A DNA stretch of 64,000 nucleotides from an uncultured Erysipelotrichaceae bacterium. GTDB lineage: Bacteria; Bacillota_I; Bacilli_A; RFN20; CAG-826. The first letter of the stretch is position 1. Each line of letters opens with the position of its first letter. The stretch is from positions 1-64,000 of the forward strand of contig OMWW01000008.1 of NCBI GenBank assembly GCA_900314865.1, read 5' to 3'. The notes below the pieces were generated by a model. That model worked only from the letters and a program-made list of their open reading frames with translations, was not told the DNA's origin and searched no databases. A program made the position numbers and the translations under genes. Below, one piece after another: positions 1-8,167 of this stretch.

Positions 1-1671
1 CGCCGAGCGGAGAGATTTGGCCGTGTGATAGGTATTAATAAGCCATTCTTATATCAACTTGTTGATATTGTTGTCTCTATCATGAAGGATTTCTATCCAT
101 ATTTAACTTCTAAAGTTGAATACATCAAAAAACTCATCATTGCTGAAGAAGAGAAATTTATTAAGACTCTTTCTAATGGTGAAGCCCTTTTAAATGACTT
201 GATCAAAGACAGCAAAACATTATCTGGAAAAGATATGTTCAAACTCTATGACACATTTGGCTTCCCAAAAGAATTAACTTTAGAAATTTGTGAAGAGAAC
301 GGTGTCTCTGTTGATATTAAAGAATTTAATGAAGAGATGAACAAACAAAAAGAAAGAGCAAGAGCCGCTCGTGGTGATTTGCAATCAATGAACAAGCAAT
401 CAATCGACTTAATGCAATTTACCAAAGAGAGCAAGTTTAACTACGAAATTAGCGAATGCGAAAGTGAAGTTGTTGGCTTATTTGTCGATGGTGTTAAAGT
501 TGATTCATTAAGTGGTGAAGGCGACTTAATTGTTAAAGAAACTCCATTCTACGCTGAAAGCGGTGGACAAATAGCTGATGTTGGTTCTATTTCTAATAAA
601 GACATGGAAGCTCGTGTTACAAACGTTATTAAAGCTCCTAATAAACAACACTTACATCACGTCAGTGTACTTTATGGAGAGATAAAAGTTGGTGACAAAG
701 TTAATCTTAAGATTGACGAACTCAATCGTAAACTTATCGCAAGAAACCACTCTTCAGTTCACTTGTTGCAAAGTGCGTTAACCGAAGTTCTTGGTTCTCA
801 TATCGCTCAAAAAGGTAGTTATGTTTGTAGTGAATACATTCACTTTGACTTCTCTCATTTTGAGAAAATGAAGGAAGAAGAAATTGCGGAAGTGGAACGC
901 AAAGTTAATCGTTGGATTAGTGAGGCAATTGAAGAAGACACTAAAGTGCTTTCTATCGATGAGGCTCGCAAGATTGGAGCGAAAGCCTTATTTGATGATA
1001 AATATGGTGATGTCGTTAGAGTTGTTTGCTTTGGTGAAGTCAGCAAAGAATTCTGTGGTGGCACCCATGTAAAGAATTCTCAAGATATTGGTTTGTTCGT
1101 TATTGAAAGCGAAGAAAGTGTCGCTAGTGGAATTCGCCGTATTGTGGCCAGAACTTCTATTGGGGCATATGAATTACTCAAAAAGAGAGAAAACATGCTC
1201 AATCAAGCTAAAAACTTGGTTGGAGCGGGCTCCTATAGTGAAGTCTCTATTCGCTTAAATACTTTGAATTCTGAAAGAAACGAATTAAAGAAGACTGTTG
1301 AAGCTTTATCAAGTAAGCTTGCAAGTAGCGAAGCAAACTCCATTAATAGTGAATTTGAGAGCGCTGGAGAATATGAATTCCTTGTCAAATATCTCAAAGA
1401 TAGCAATAGAAACGCGATCACTTCTTTAATTGATAAATTAAAAGTTGCTCATAAAGATAGTGTTATCCTCTTAATTGGTGGAGACCTCTCTATCGTTTGT
1501 AGTTTAAGTGGTAACGCCCTTAAAAACTTAAAAGCCGGAGATTTAATCAAACAGACTGCAACTATTTTAGGTGGTAGCGGTGGAGGAAGACCAGACTTTG
1601 CTATGGGTGCTGGTAAGGATAAAACTAAAGTTGATGCCGCCATTAATGAGATCAAAGGAAAACTCAAATAA
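1..1671 (+). CDS. alaS: Alanyl-tRNA synthetase, 5'-truncated by window edge
   Basis: AlaRS charges tRNA-Ala with alanine in the cytoplasm and hydrolyses mischarged Ser/Gly-tRNA. The frame is open to base 1 and the residues before the GTG at 25 (RRAERFGR) match the family, so the gene continues upstream; the GTG is not the start. The catalytic core is mostly outside. Visible parts are the anticodon-side helices, the editing domain with the HxxxH zinc motif (NHSSVH, near 735-760) and CGGTH (near 1050), then a coiled coil and the C-terminal DHHA1 region with a glycine-rich GGSGGGRPDFA stretch. The stop codon TAA shares its last A with the ruvX ATG, which suggests translational coupling. Confidence 0.97.
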   Translation, partial: RRAERFGRVIGINKPFLYQLVDIVVSIMKDFYPYLTSKVEYIKKLIIAEEEKFIKTLSNGEALLNDLIKDSKTLSGKDMFKLYDTFGFPKELTLEICEENGVSVDIKEFNEEMNKQKERARAARGDLQSMNKQSIDLMQFTKESKFNYEISECESEVVGLFVDGVKVDSLSGEGDLIVKETPFYAESGGQIADVGSISNKDMEARVTNVIKAPNKQHLHHVSVLYGEIKVGDKVNLKIDELNRKLIARNHSSVHLLQSALTEVLGSHIAQKGSYVCSEYIHFDFSHFEKMKEEEIAEVERKVNRWISEAIEEDTKVLSIDEARKIGAKALFDDKYGDVVRVVCFGEVSKEFCGGTHVKNSQDIGLFVIESEESVASGIRRIVARTSIGAYELLKKRENMLNQAKNLVGAGSYSEVSIRLNTLNSERNELKKTVEALSSKLASSEANSINSEFESAGEYEFLVKYLKDSNRNAITSLIDKLKVAHKDSVILLIGGDLSIVCSLSGNALKNLKAGDLIKQTATILGGSGGGRPDFAMGAGKDKTKVDAAINEIKGKLK

Positions 1672-2093
1672 TGGAGAAATATATTGGTCTTGATTTAGGA
1701 ACTGTAACCTTAGGTATCGCTACTAGTGATTCTTTAGGATTTGTCCATGGCTTAGAGACTTTTAGATTCCAAAAAGAAGCTTATTCTCAAGCGCGTAAAA
1801 GAGTGCATGAAGTAGTAGCTTCTACTGGAATTAAAAACATCGTTATTGGTTTACCAATAAATATGGATGGTTCTGAGGGCTTTAGGGCGGAATCTTCTAA
1901 AAGGTTCAAAGATGATTTATTAAAGGAAGATCCAAACCTAAAGATTGAACTTCAAGACGAGAGAATGACTAGTATCTCCGCTCATAAAACTCTTTATGAA
2001 ATGAATGTAAATGGTCGTAAGCATAAAGATTCAGTTGATCGTTTAGCGGCCTGTGAAATATTAGATTTCTATTTAAGAACGAAAGGAAAATAA
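1671..2093 (+). CDS. ruvX: YqgF/RuvX-type putative pre-16S rRNA nuclease / Holliday junction resolvase
   Basis: This small RNase H-fold protein (140 aa) is implicated in 16S rRNA 5' end maturation and was first proposed as a Holliday junction resolvase. It shows the family landmarks: N-terminal IGLDLGT with the first acidic residue, IVIGLPINMDGSEG in the middle, LQDERMTS, and a C-terminal KDSVDRLAACEIL helix carrying the last catalytic Asp. Its length is normal for the family. It overlaps the alaS stop by one base and is followed 2 bases later by the DUF1292 gene. The alaS-yqgF-DUF1292 order is the usual one in Bacilli, so the three are very likely one operon. Confidence 0.95.
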   Translation: MEKYIGLDLGTVTLGIATSDSLGFVHGLETFRFQKEAYSQARKRVHEVVASTGIKNIVIGLPINMDGSEGFRAESSKRFKDDLLKEDPNLKIELQDERMTSISAHKTLYEMNVNGRKHKDSVDRLAACEILDFYLRTKGK

Positions 2094-2095
2094 CA

Positions 2096-2365
2096 ATGGA
2101 ATTAATGGACGAAAAACAAATTACCATCATGGATGAAAATGGCAATCAAAGAGTTATGGAAATCCTCTTCACTTACGAGCATGAAGAAAGAGGTAAAAAA
2201 TACGTTTTCTTATACGAAAAAGATAACCCAGATGAGGTTATCGCTATGGAATATAATGACAATGGTGAACTCTTAGAAATTGAAAGTGAAGAAGAATACG
2301 AAGAAGTTGAAGAAGTCTTTAACGCTTTTAACGAAGAGAACTTTTCAGACGAAAAAGAAGATTAA
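2096..2365 (+). CDS. DUF1292 family protein (YrzB-like)
   Basis: An 89-residue acidic protein of the DUF1292/YrzB family, which has no established function. The sequence shows a short beta-rich core (KQITIMDENGNQRVMEILFTY) followed by a strongly acidic tail (ESEEEYEEVEEVF...SDEKED). Recognition rests on this pattern and on its fixed position behind alaS and yqgF in Bacilli. A second ATG nine bases downstream (2105) could also start it; I kept the first because it lies 2 bases after the ruvX stop. Its TAA interlocks with the stop codon of the convergent chromate transporter (shared TTAA at 2362-2365), and no terminator separates the two genes. Confidence 0.85.
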   Translation: MELMDEKQITIMDENGNQRVMEILFTYEHEERGKKYVFLYEKDNPDEVIAMEYNDNGELLEIESEEEYEEVEEVFNAFNEENFSDEKED

Positions 2366-2937
2366 ATCGTAAATAAAATTATTCCCATTAAAGCGCTTAA
2401 TCCCAATATCAAAATAGGGTTAAGACGCTTTTTATTTATCTTTTTAAAGATAAATGTAAATCCAATTAGAACAAGCAAGAGAACAAAACTTCTACGGTCA
2501 AATGTGAACTCTCCACTAATAGAATGACCACCAAAGAAAATAATCTTAATGAATAAGACTAAAGCGGTGGATAAGATAAGGGCTAATACGATTGGTTTAA
2601 CCCCATTAAGTGCTCCTTGAACAAATCTGTTCTTCATGAATTTGTTCATAAGGATTGCAACGATGATAATGATAATTAATGAAGGAAGGATGACGCCGAT
2701 AGTGGCACACACTGCGCCAAAAGCGCCTCCGGTATGCGAACCTACAAAGGTTGAAATATTAATTGCAAATGGACCTGGGGTGACTTCACTAATGGCAATA
2801 AAATCAGTCAAGGCATCACTGGTAATCCAACCCTTTCCAACGACTTGTTCTTGAATCATTGGGATCATCGCATAGCCTCCACCAAAGGTGAATAAACCGA
2901 TTAAAAAGAAAGTGTAGAAAAGTTCGAAAAAAATCAT
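2362..2937 (-). CDS. Chromate transporter, short-chain CHR subunit 2
   Basis: A 191-residue membrane protein made of a single CHR domain, the half-size form that works as a pair with the gene just upstream. CHR proteins are associated with chromate efflux; in many Firmicutes the true substrate is unknown. Landmarks are the N-terminal FGGGYAMIPMI motif, TPGP (ISEVTPGPFAINIST), and about five hydrophobic segments. Its ATG overlaps the TGA of the upstream subunit (ATGA, 2934-2937), so the two are translationally coupled. It converges with the DUF1292 gene and shares its stop region. Confidence 0.9.
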   Translation of the reverse strand: MIFFELFYTFFLIGLFTFGGGYAMIPMIQEQVVGKGWITSDALTDFIAISEVTPGPFAINISTFVGSHTGGAFGAVCATIGVILPSLIIIIIVAILMNKFMKNRFVQGALNGVKPIVLALILSTALVLFIKIIFFGGHSISGEFTFDRRSFVLLLVLIGFTFIFKKINKKRLNPILILGLSALMGIILFTI

Positions 2938-3524
2938 TGCTCTTTCTCCCTTTCCTTGCTAACAATTGTTAGAACAACGCCAACTATGATGCCTAATAGA
3001 ATTAGGCATAATGATACATATTTGAAATTACTGTTGATAAGTGAAAACACTAAAGAAGCTGATAAAGCGATAACGAATAAAATGACACCAATAAGGTTGA
3101 TTTTAAAGTTTTTACTTAACTTAATAACAGCGTTTAATAAGAGCAAGATAACTCCGATTTTTAAACCCTTGAACGCTGCTTGAATAACCTTCCACTGCAT
3201 AAAGTCTTTATAGAAATAAGATATGACAAAAATAATGGCAAATGATGGAATTGTTAATCCTAATGTTGCTATGATGCTTCCCCATATTCCTGCTACTTTA
3301 TATCCAACATATGTCGCGGTGTTAACGGCGATTGGACCTGGAGTGGTTTCACTAATTGCGATTATGTCTAAGATTTCAATTTCACTAATCCACTTTCTTT
3401 TTTTAGTGACTTCTTCTTCAATAATCGGAATCATCGCATAGCCTCCACCAAAGGTGAAAAGACCAACTTTCATAAAAGTTAGGAATAAAGTAATGAGTCT
3501 AATGAAATAATTGTCTTTCTTCAT
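2934..3524 (-). CDS. Chromate transporter, short-chain CHR subunit 1
   Basis: A 196-residue single CHR-domain membrane protein, first gene of a two-gene minus-strand operon. It repeats the landmarks of its partner: FGGGYAMIPII near residue 25 and ISETTPGPIAVNTATYVG in the middle. The two are paralogous halves; long-chain CHR transporters carry both halves in one chain. The ATG is preceded by a good ribosome site (GAGGAG), which is part of an inverted repeat (3529-3550). Divergent greA starts 113 bases away. The actual substrate cannot be told from sequence. Confidence 0.9.
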   Translation of the reverse strand: MKKDNYFIRLITLFLTFMKVGLFTFGGGYAMIPIIEEEVTKKRKWISEIEILDIIAISETTPGPIAVNTATYVGYKVAGIWGSIIATLGLTIPSFAIIFVISYFYKDFMQWKVIQAAFKGLKIGVILLLLNAVIKLSKNFKINLIGVILFVIALSASLVFSLINSNFKYVSLCLILLGIIVGVVLTIVSKEREKEQ

Positions 3525-3528
3525 CGCT

Positions 3529-3550
3529 CCTCAATTATATAAGATTGAGG
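3529..3550 (-). promoter_or_regulatory. Inverted repeat covering the ribosome site of the chromate transporter operon
   Basis: CCTCAAT (3529-3535) and ATTGAGG (3544-3550) are perfect 7-base inverted repeats with an 8-base loop. On the minus-strand transcript the arm nearest the start, ATTGAGG, runs into the AGGAG ribosome site 4-8 bases before the ATG at 3524. A folded mRNA would therefore hide the Shine-Dalgarno sequence. It could instead be a DNA operator. The pairing is seen; the function is inferred. Confidence 0.55.
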
Positions 3551-3578
3551 AATATAAATAAACGAACAAAAATATTTA

Positions 3579-3608
3579 TTGGATTATGTAGTTCGTTATT
3601 GGTATAAT
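3579..3608 (+). promoter_or_regulatory. greA promoter
   Basis: TTGGAT (3579-3584) and TATAAT (3603-3608) are separated by 18 bases, a sigma-70/SigA type arrangement. The predicted start of transcription is about 3615, leaving a leader of some 20 bases with the ribosome site AGAGGTG before the greA ATG. Confidence 0.7.
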
Positions 3609-3637
3609 AACGCTTGACATTAATTAGAGGTGTAATT

Positions 3638-4117
3638 ATGGCAGATAAAATTAAATTAACTAAAGCTGGTAAAGAAGCTCTTGAAAAAGAACTTAGATAT
3701 TTGATCGATGAAGCTCGTGAAGATGTTAAAAGACAATTAGCAGAAGCTCGTGCTCAAGGTGACTTAAGTGAAAACGCTGACTACGATGCTGCTAGAAATA
3801 GACAAGCTGAAGTTGAAGGCCGTATTAAAGAAATTGAAGCTATTCTTTCTAACTTTGAATTAATCGATGATGAAAAAGGTTCAAAAAGAAAAGAAGGCAA
3901 AGTCGCATTAGGTTCAACTGTTACCATTAAATATTTAGAAAACGGTAAAGAAGGCAAATACATGATTGTTGGTACAGTTGAAAGCAATCCATTCAGCAAC
4001 AAAATTTCTAATGTCTGCCCATTAGGCGAAGCATTAATCGGTAAAGCTGTTGGCGACATCGTTGAAGTTAAAGCCAAGAAAACTTATAAAGTCGAAATCG
4101 TTAAGATTGGTGCTTAA
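3638..4117 (+). CDS. greA: Transcription elongation factor GreA
   Basis: GreA rescues backtracked RNA polymerase by stimulating transcript cleavage. The protein (159 aa) has the usual two parts: an N-terminal antiparallel coiled coil with the acidic tip sequence GDLSENADYDAAR, and a C-terminal FKBP-like domain ending VGDIVEVKAKKTYKVEIVKI. I chose ATG 3638 (MADKIKLTKAG) because AGAGGTG lies 5-12 bases upstream; an upstream in-frame TTG at 3614 falls at the predicted transcription start. It is a single-gene unit with its own promoter and a terminator at 4131-4162. Confidence 0.97.
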   Translation: MADKIKLTKAGKEALEKELRYLIDEAREDVKRQLAEARAQGDLSENADYDAARNRQAEVEGRIKEIEAILSNFELIDDEKGSKRKEGKVALGSTVTIKYLENGKEGKYMIVGTVESNPFSNKISNVCPLGEALIGKAVGDIVEVKAKKTYKVEIVKIGA

Positions 4118-4130
4118 TTAATAAAGATTT

Positions 4131-4162
4131 AAAGAGAAGGTGTTTAGGCATCTTCTTTTTTT
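4131..4162 (+). terminator. Rho-independent terminator of greA
   Basis: AGAAGGTG pairs with CATCTTCT (one G-U pair) across a short TTTAGG loop, followed by a run of seven T. It lies 13 bases after the greA stop codon. Confidence 0.85.
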
Positions 4163-4215
4163 GTAATTTTTTATTAAGAATTAATACATTAATTATTAAT
4201 AAGTAATAACCTCAT

Positions 4216-4268
4216 AAAAATTTTTACTAAAAAAATCGAAAAAGTCCCCTCTTATATTTGTGAGGGGG
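4216..4268 (+). promoter_or_regulatory. Shared upstream element of comEA (copy 1) with leader hairpin
   Basis: Bases 4216-4239 (five A then TTTTTACTAAAAAAATCGA) are identical over 24 bases to 23573-23596, upstream of the C39 peptidase gene. In both places ATTTGTG follows after 16-17 bases (here 4256-4262) and then a G-run. No ordinary -35/-10 pair with 17-base spacing is evident, so an alternative sigma factor or an activator site is plausible. CCCCTC (4246-4251) can also pair with GAGGGG (4262-4267), the ribosome site of comEA. Regulation is inferred from the shared sequence. Confidence 0.6.
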
Positions 4269-4276
4269 TAAAAATT

Positions 4277-4813
4277 ATGATCAAAATTATTCTTGGCGTA
4301 GTTATTGTCACAATTGCGGTCATTGCAGCTTTCTTAGTTCTCGATCCAAATGTGGGAATTACATCAACTAACGCCCCGGTGACAGAAGTCGCCGCAAACA
4401 CCTTTACTGTTTCTATCGAAGGCGAGGTATATAACACAGGCAAATATACTCTGAACGAAGGAACAACAATGAGCGAATTAGTGAATGTCGCAGGTGGCCT
4501 TACAAATAACGCAGATGAAAGATGTTATTACGAGAGCACACTTTTAACAAATGGCATGACTTACTATATCGCTTCAAAGTATGACGCAACTGATTTATGC
4601 AATATGAGTGAAGTTGAGAAAGTGAACGTTAACCTTGATGATGCTGAAACATTAGCAACCGTTAGTGGTATCACTTCAACCATAGGTAACTCAATTGTTT
4701 CATATCGTACAGAACATGGCCTATTTTCATCGTTGGAACAATTGATGGAAGTGTATGGTATCGGTAATGCAACTTACCGAAAGATTCGTAACTATGTAAT
4801 ATTACACGCGTGA
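4277..4813 (+). CDS. comEA: Competence protein ComEA, membrane DNA receptor
   Basis: ComEA binds incoming double-stranded DNA at the outer face of the membrane during transformation and passes it to the ComEC channel. The protein (178 aa) has one N-terminal membrane anchor (IILGVVIVTIAVIAAFLVL), an SLBB-like domain (EGEVYNTGKYTLNEG...NVAGG) and a C-terminal helix-hairpin-helix region ending SSLEQLMEVYGIGNATYRKIRNYV. The first HhH hairpin has SGITSTIG where GIG is usual. GAGGGGG lies nine bases before the ATG. Its TGA overlaps the GTG start of comEC. Presence of comEA-comEC means the organism has at least the DNA-entry part of natural competence; no pilus genes are in this window. Confidence 0.93.
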   Translation: MIKIILGVVIVTIAVIAAFLVLDPNVGITSTNAPVTEVAANTFTVSIEGEVYNTGKYTLNEGTTMSELVNVAGGLTNNADERCYYESTLLTNGMTYYIASKYDATDLCNMSEVEKVNVNLDDAETLATVSGITSTIGNSIVSYRTEHGLFSSLEQLMEVYGIGNATYRKIRNYVILHA

Positions 4814-6813
4814 TTATCTTATTATTCCTTTTAACCATCATTTTCGGAATAAACTGTAGATATTCACCGGTAATTAGTGTCATCGCACTAGTTCTTCTCG
4901 CTCTCCTTATTCTTTTTAAATATAAAAAGAGAGTCTCCTTTCTAATAGTGACGATGATAACTTTCATGGGTGGCGTGGGACTATCATATGTCAGGTTCAA
5001 CGCCTCTGTATCTCCTTATCAAGGGATGGTGATTGACTCCAAGGACAATTATTTCATCTTCTCATCATCCCTTGAAAAACTGTATGTTTACGAAGCTAAT
5101 CACAATCACGAGGTTGGCGATGTATTATCAATTAGTGGAACAAAAAAAGAATTAGACTTTGTAACTCTGGAATCGGAATTTGATTTTAAAGATTATTTAA
5201 ATAGAAAAGGCGTATATAACGAACTCAAATATGAATCAATAGAGGTTAAATTTTCAAATCCAATTAAGGTTCACGCCTTTAAAAAAGATTTTATTTCCAA
5301 ATTTGATGATAACACCGCTAGTGTGCTTAGTCCTTTATTGTTTGGAGATAGTAAAAATAGTGACTTCTCTGATCTAGGAAGAGAGATGCATTTAATGAGG
5401 CTAGTTTCTTCTAGTGGAATTTACCTTAGCTTCATCTTTTTGTTAATCAATAAATTACTATCTTTTCTTATCAAAAAAGAGAAATGGTGTACCTTAGCAT
5501 CTATAGGATTACTTTCGCCTTTGTTTGTTTTATCTTTTCCACGATTTATTGTGATCAAATTCTTCGTTTTGAAGTGCATAAGATGGATAAATAAATACCC
5601 ATTAAAAAAGAAGTTTAAGTATTTAGATATTCTATGTGCGAGCGGGATTTTGTTTCTATTCATCAATCCAAATTTAGCTAGACAAGATGTCTTTATACTT
5701 TCTTATTTTATTCCGATACTATCATTATTTATTAATGGTTCTTTTCATTTTAATAAGAAGTGGAAGATGTCGTTGTTTGTGATGATTAGTGTTGCATTGT
5801 TCTTTGTTCCATTTAGCATCAAATATTATAACGAATTGTCTCTATTCTCATTACCGATTCAACTCCTATTTACACCTTTATATATATTCTTATTTTTCTT
5901 ATCGTTACTTACGTTAATGAAAATACCAATATATGGGTTTGTTTCTTCTTATGGGAATGTGATGTTTTCTACTTTAAAGTTCACGAATAAATTTAGTGTT
6001 TATATATACACTGGATCGATAAGTGAAGTAGGTATTTTTATCTATGAAATTGTCTTCATCGCTCTACTATTTTTCGCTTCTATTAGATTAAAACCTATCA
6101 AACAAATTGTGATGGTGGTTTTTGGTGCTTTGATACTATATTTCATGGTTCCAATTCAAGCTATTAGGCAATATGTCAGTTTTATAAATGTAGGTCAAGG
6201 AGACTCAACCTTAGTGTGTTATAAAAACTTCACTGTTTTAATTGACACTGGTGGAATAAAGAAAAAAGACATCGCTACTGAAGTCTTAATTCCATATTTT
6301 AAAAAGAAGCAGATTTATCACATTGATTATTTAATTACCACTCATGACGATTTTGATCATTCTGGAGGGGTTAATTCATTGATAGAAAATTTCACTGTCC
6401 GTCATTATATTAATGACTATCACGCTTTTCCTCTTAATGTAAATAACTTCACAATTACTAACTATAACACATATTCATCCCTATGGGATGATGAGAATGA
6501 TTTCTCATTAGTGTTGGGTTTTAACTTAAATAACAAAGACTATCTTATTATGGGGGACGCTCCTAAAAAGATTGAGACCGCTATTATGAAAGATTATAAA
6601 TACATCCCTTGTGACATTCTCAAAGTCGGACATCATGGTTCTAAAACTTCAACTAGTGATGAATTTGTACGTTATTTAAAGCCAAAGGAAGCAGTAATTA
6701 GCTGTGGAAAGAACAATATCTATCATCATCCACATAACGAAGTGATTGCTATATTAAACAAATATAAAGTAAGAATTAGAAGAACCGACACAGAAAGTAC
6801 GATTACTTTTTGA
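4810..6813 (+). CDS. comEC: ComEC/Rec2 competence channel with metallo-beta-lactamase domain
   Basis: ComEC forms the membrane pore for single-stranded DNA uptake. The 667-residue protein starts with GTG overlapping the comEA stop (GTGA). It has an N-terminal membrane/OB region, a competence domain with LLFGDSKNSD and a SSGIYLS motif (a variant of the usual SGxH), and several membrane helices. The C-terminal metallo-beta-lactamase-like nuclease domain has intact motifs: INVGQGDST, THDDFDHSGG, GDAP and VGHHGSKTS, ending HHPHNEV. All expected parts are present, although it is about 100 residues shorter than the B. subtilis protein. It is translationally coupled to comEA. Confidence 0.95.
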   Translation: MIILLFLLTIIFGINCRYSPVISVIALVLLALLILFKYKKRVSFLIVTMITFMGGVGLSYVRFNASVSPYQGMVIDSKDNYFIFSSSLEKLYVYEANHNHEVGDVLSISGTKKELDFVTLESEFDFKDYLNRKGVYNELKYESIEVKFSNPIKVHAFKKDFISKFDDNTASVLSPLLFGDSKNSDFSDLGREMHLMRLVSSSGIYLSFIFLLINKLLSFLIKKEKWCTLASIGLLSPLFVLSFPRFIVIKFFVLKCIRWINKYPLKKKFKYLDILCASGILFLFINPNLARQDVFILSYFIPILSLFINGSFHFNKKWKMSLFVMISVALFFVPFSIKYYNELSLFSLPIQLLFTPLYIFLFFLSLLTLMKIPIYGFVSSYGNVMFSTLKFTNKFSVYIYTGSISEVGIFIYEIVFIALLFFASIRLKPIKQIVMVVFGALILYFMVPIQAIRQYVSFINVGQGDSTLVCYKNFTVLIDTGGIKKKDIATEVLIPYFKKKQIYHIDYLITTHDDFDHSGGVNSLIENFTVRHYINDYHAFPLNVNNFTITNYNTYSSLWDDENDFSLVLGFNLNNKDYLIMGDAPKKIETAIMKDYKYIPCDILKVGHHGSKTSTSDEFVRYLKPKEAVISCGKNNIYHHPHNEVIAILNKYKVRIRRTDTESTITF

Positions 6814-6840
6814 CAGATAAACTGGCAAAAAGATTATAAT
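6810..6840 (+). promoter_or_regulatory. holA promoter overlapping the comEC stop codon
   Basis: TTGACA (6810-6815) includes part of the comEC TGA, and TATAAT is at 6835-6840, a 19-base spacer (longer than optimal). The -10 ends nine bases before the holA ATG, so transcription would start within a few bases of the start codon. Confidence 0.6.
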
Positions 6841-6849
6841 ATAAGGGTA

Positions 6850-7827
6850 ATGATTTATTTTATCTACGGTAATCAAGGTCCAACAGTTAAATCCCAGATT
6901 AAAAAAATTGGGACCGCCTTTCTTGATGGAGAAAAACCAGATGATCTTAATTTTATCAAATTAGATGGAAACAATTTTCTTGTTCAAGACGCAGTGGATG
7001 AATGTCAATATGTTGCTTTAGGCTACGAAAAGAAAGTTGTCTCTTTGGAAAACTGTTATTTCTTATTGAAACCAAAACCAAAGAACAAGATTGATGCAGA
7101 TCAAGACTATGACGAATTATTATCTTTTATTAATAAAGGTGGGTTAGAAGAGTCTTTATTCATTCTTTCAGTTACCTCTTCTGAGATCGATGATAAAAGC
7201 GCTATTTTTAAAGCTCTTAAGGAGCATGCTAAAATCGTACAAATCACTGATCCAGATGAAAAAGGCTGGAACGAATACGTTAGAGCCTACGTTGATAAAA
7301 AAGGAATTGTCATTGATAAAGACGCTTTAATGGAACTTGCCAATCGTACAGATGGAGATGTTGGTTTATTTATCAATGCGATGCAAACATTAACTTTATA
7401 CACTGACCATATTAGATATAAAGACGTCACAAAAATGGTGGCGAGACCCCTAGAGGACAACACTTTCTTAATTTTCAACTTATTACTTGACGGTAATAAC
7501 ACTGAAGCCGTGAAATTATTAAAAGATTTAAAGATTACTGGTGCTAGACCAGAAACATTAATTAGCCAATTAGCGAATCAATTTCGTTTATTAAATGAAA
7601 TATCATATCTTGTGAAAAAGAGAATGTCTGCAGAAGACATCGCAAGTGAATTAAAGATTAAACCAGGTAGAGTTTATATTCTTTCTAAACTTGTCTATCG
7701 TATCTCAGATAGCACAATCCACAACACTTTAAATGATTTATATCAATTAGACTTAGACATAAAAAGCGGTCAAGTAGACCGCTATTATGCATTTGAAATG
7801 TTTTTGTTAAAATTTAAAGCGCAATAA
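6850..7827 (+). CDS. holA: DNA polymerase III delta subunit
   Basis: HolA is the clamp-loader delta subunit that opens the beta sliding clamp. The protein is 325 aa, normal for the family, and shows the delta pattern: an N-terminal nucleotide-binding-like fold (MIYFIYGNQGPTVKSQIKKI) lacking a functional Walker A, LANRTDGDVGLFINAMQTL, and a C-terminal helical collar domain (LISQLANQFRLLNEISYL...DLYQLDLDIKSGQVD). Position between comEC and rpsT is the standard Bacilli arrangement (comEC-holA-rpsT). It ends directly against the convergent rpsT stop codon with no gap and no terminator. Confidence 0.93.
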   Translation: MIYFIYGNQGPTVKSQIKKIGTAFLDGEKPDDLNFIKLDGNNFLVQDAVDECQYVALGYEKKVVSLENCYFLLKPKPKNKIDADQDYDELLSFINKGGLEESLFILSVTSSEIDDKSAIFKALKEHAKIVQITDPDEKGWNEYVRAYVDKKGIVIDKDALMELANRTDGDVGLFINAMQTLTLYTDHIRYKDVTKMVARPLEDNTFLIFNLLLDGNNTEAVKLLKDLKITGARPETLISQLANQFRLLNEISYLVKKRMSAEDIASELKIKPGRVYILSKLVYRISDSTIHNTLNDLYQLDLDIKSGQVDRYYAFEMFLLKFKAQ

Positions 7828-8091
7828 TTATTTTAAAGAATTAACTAATCTTTGTAATTCGCCCTTTTGTCTAGAGGCAGTGTTTTTGTGTTGGACACCA
7901 TCAGAAACGGATTTATCGATTAATCTGAAAGCGTTTAATAAAGCAGCTTCAGCAGCAGCTAAATCTTTTGCTTCGACTGCAACTCTAACTTTCTTAGCAG
8001 CAGTGCGGATTGCACTCTTAGCAGATTTGTTTCTTTCTCTAGCGAGTTCGTTTGTGCGATTACGTTTGATTTGTGATTTGATGTTTGCCAT
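7828..8091 (-). CDS. rpsT: 30S ribosomal protein bS20
   Basis: bS20 binds 16S rRNA early in 30S assembly. The 87-residue highly basic helical protein starts MANIKSQIKRNRTNELARERNKSAKSAIRT and ends NTASRQKGELQRLVNSL, both typical of the family. It is transcribed opposite to holA, as in other Bacilli. The ATG follows GAAGGA by about 10 bases. Stop codons of holA and rpsT abut at 7827/7828 inside the palindrome AATAATTATT. Confidence 0.97.
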   Translation of the reverse strand: MANIKSQIKRNRTNELARERNKSAKSAIRTAAKKVRVAVEAKDLAAAEAALLNAFRLIDKSVSDGVQHKNTASRQKGELQRLVNSLK

Positions 8092-8125
8092 AAATTTTAA
8101 TTCCTTCTTTTTTGCGTCAGCGATA

Positions 8126-8154
8126 AGTTTACTAAATACTTACAAATAATGCAA
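8126..8154 (-). promoter_or_regulatory. rpsT promoter
   Basis: On the minus strand TTGCAT (8149-8154) and TAAACT (8126-8131) are 17 bases apart, upstream of the GAAGGA ribosome site and the rpsT ATG at 8091. This allows rpsT to be expressed independently of the ligase gene before it. The -10 is not a strong match. Confidence 0.45.
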
Positions 8155-8167
8155 ATATAATTTGTTA

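Noticed and set aside
25..27. GTG as the start of alaS
   Set aside because: The frame is open to base 1 with family-like residues before it, and a full AlaRS catalytic core must lie upstream.
4216..4239. ComK box (AAAA-N5-TTTT) reading of the comEA element
   Set aside because: The A/T tracts do not have the AAAA-N5-TTTT dyad spacing in both copies, and the conserved core ACT-A7-TCGA is not part of a ComK box.
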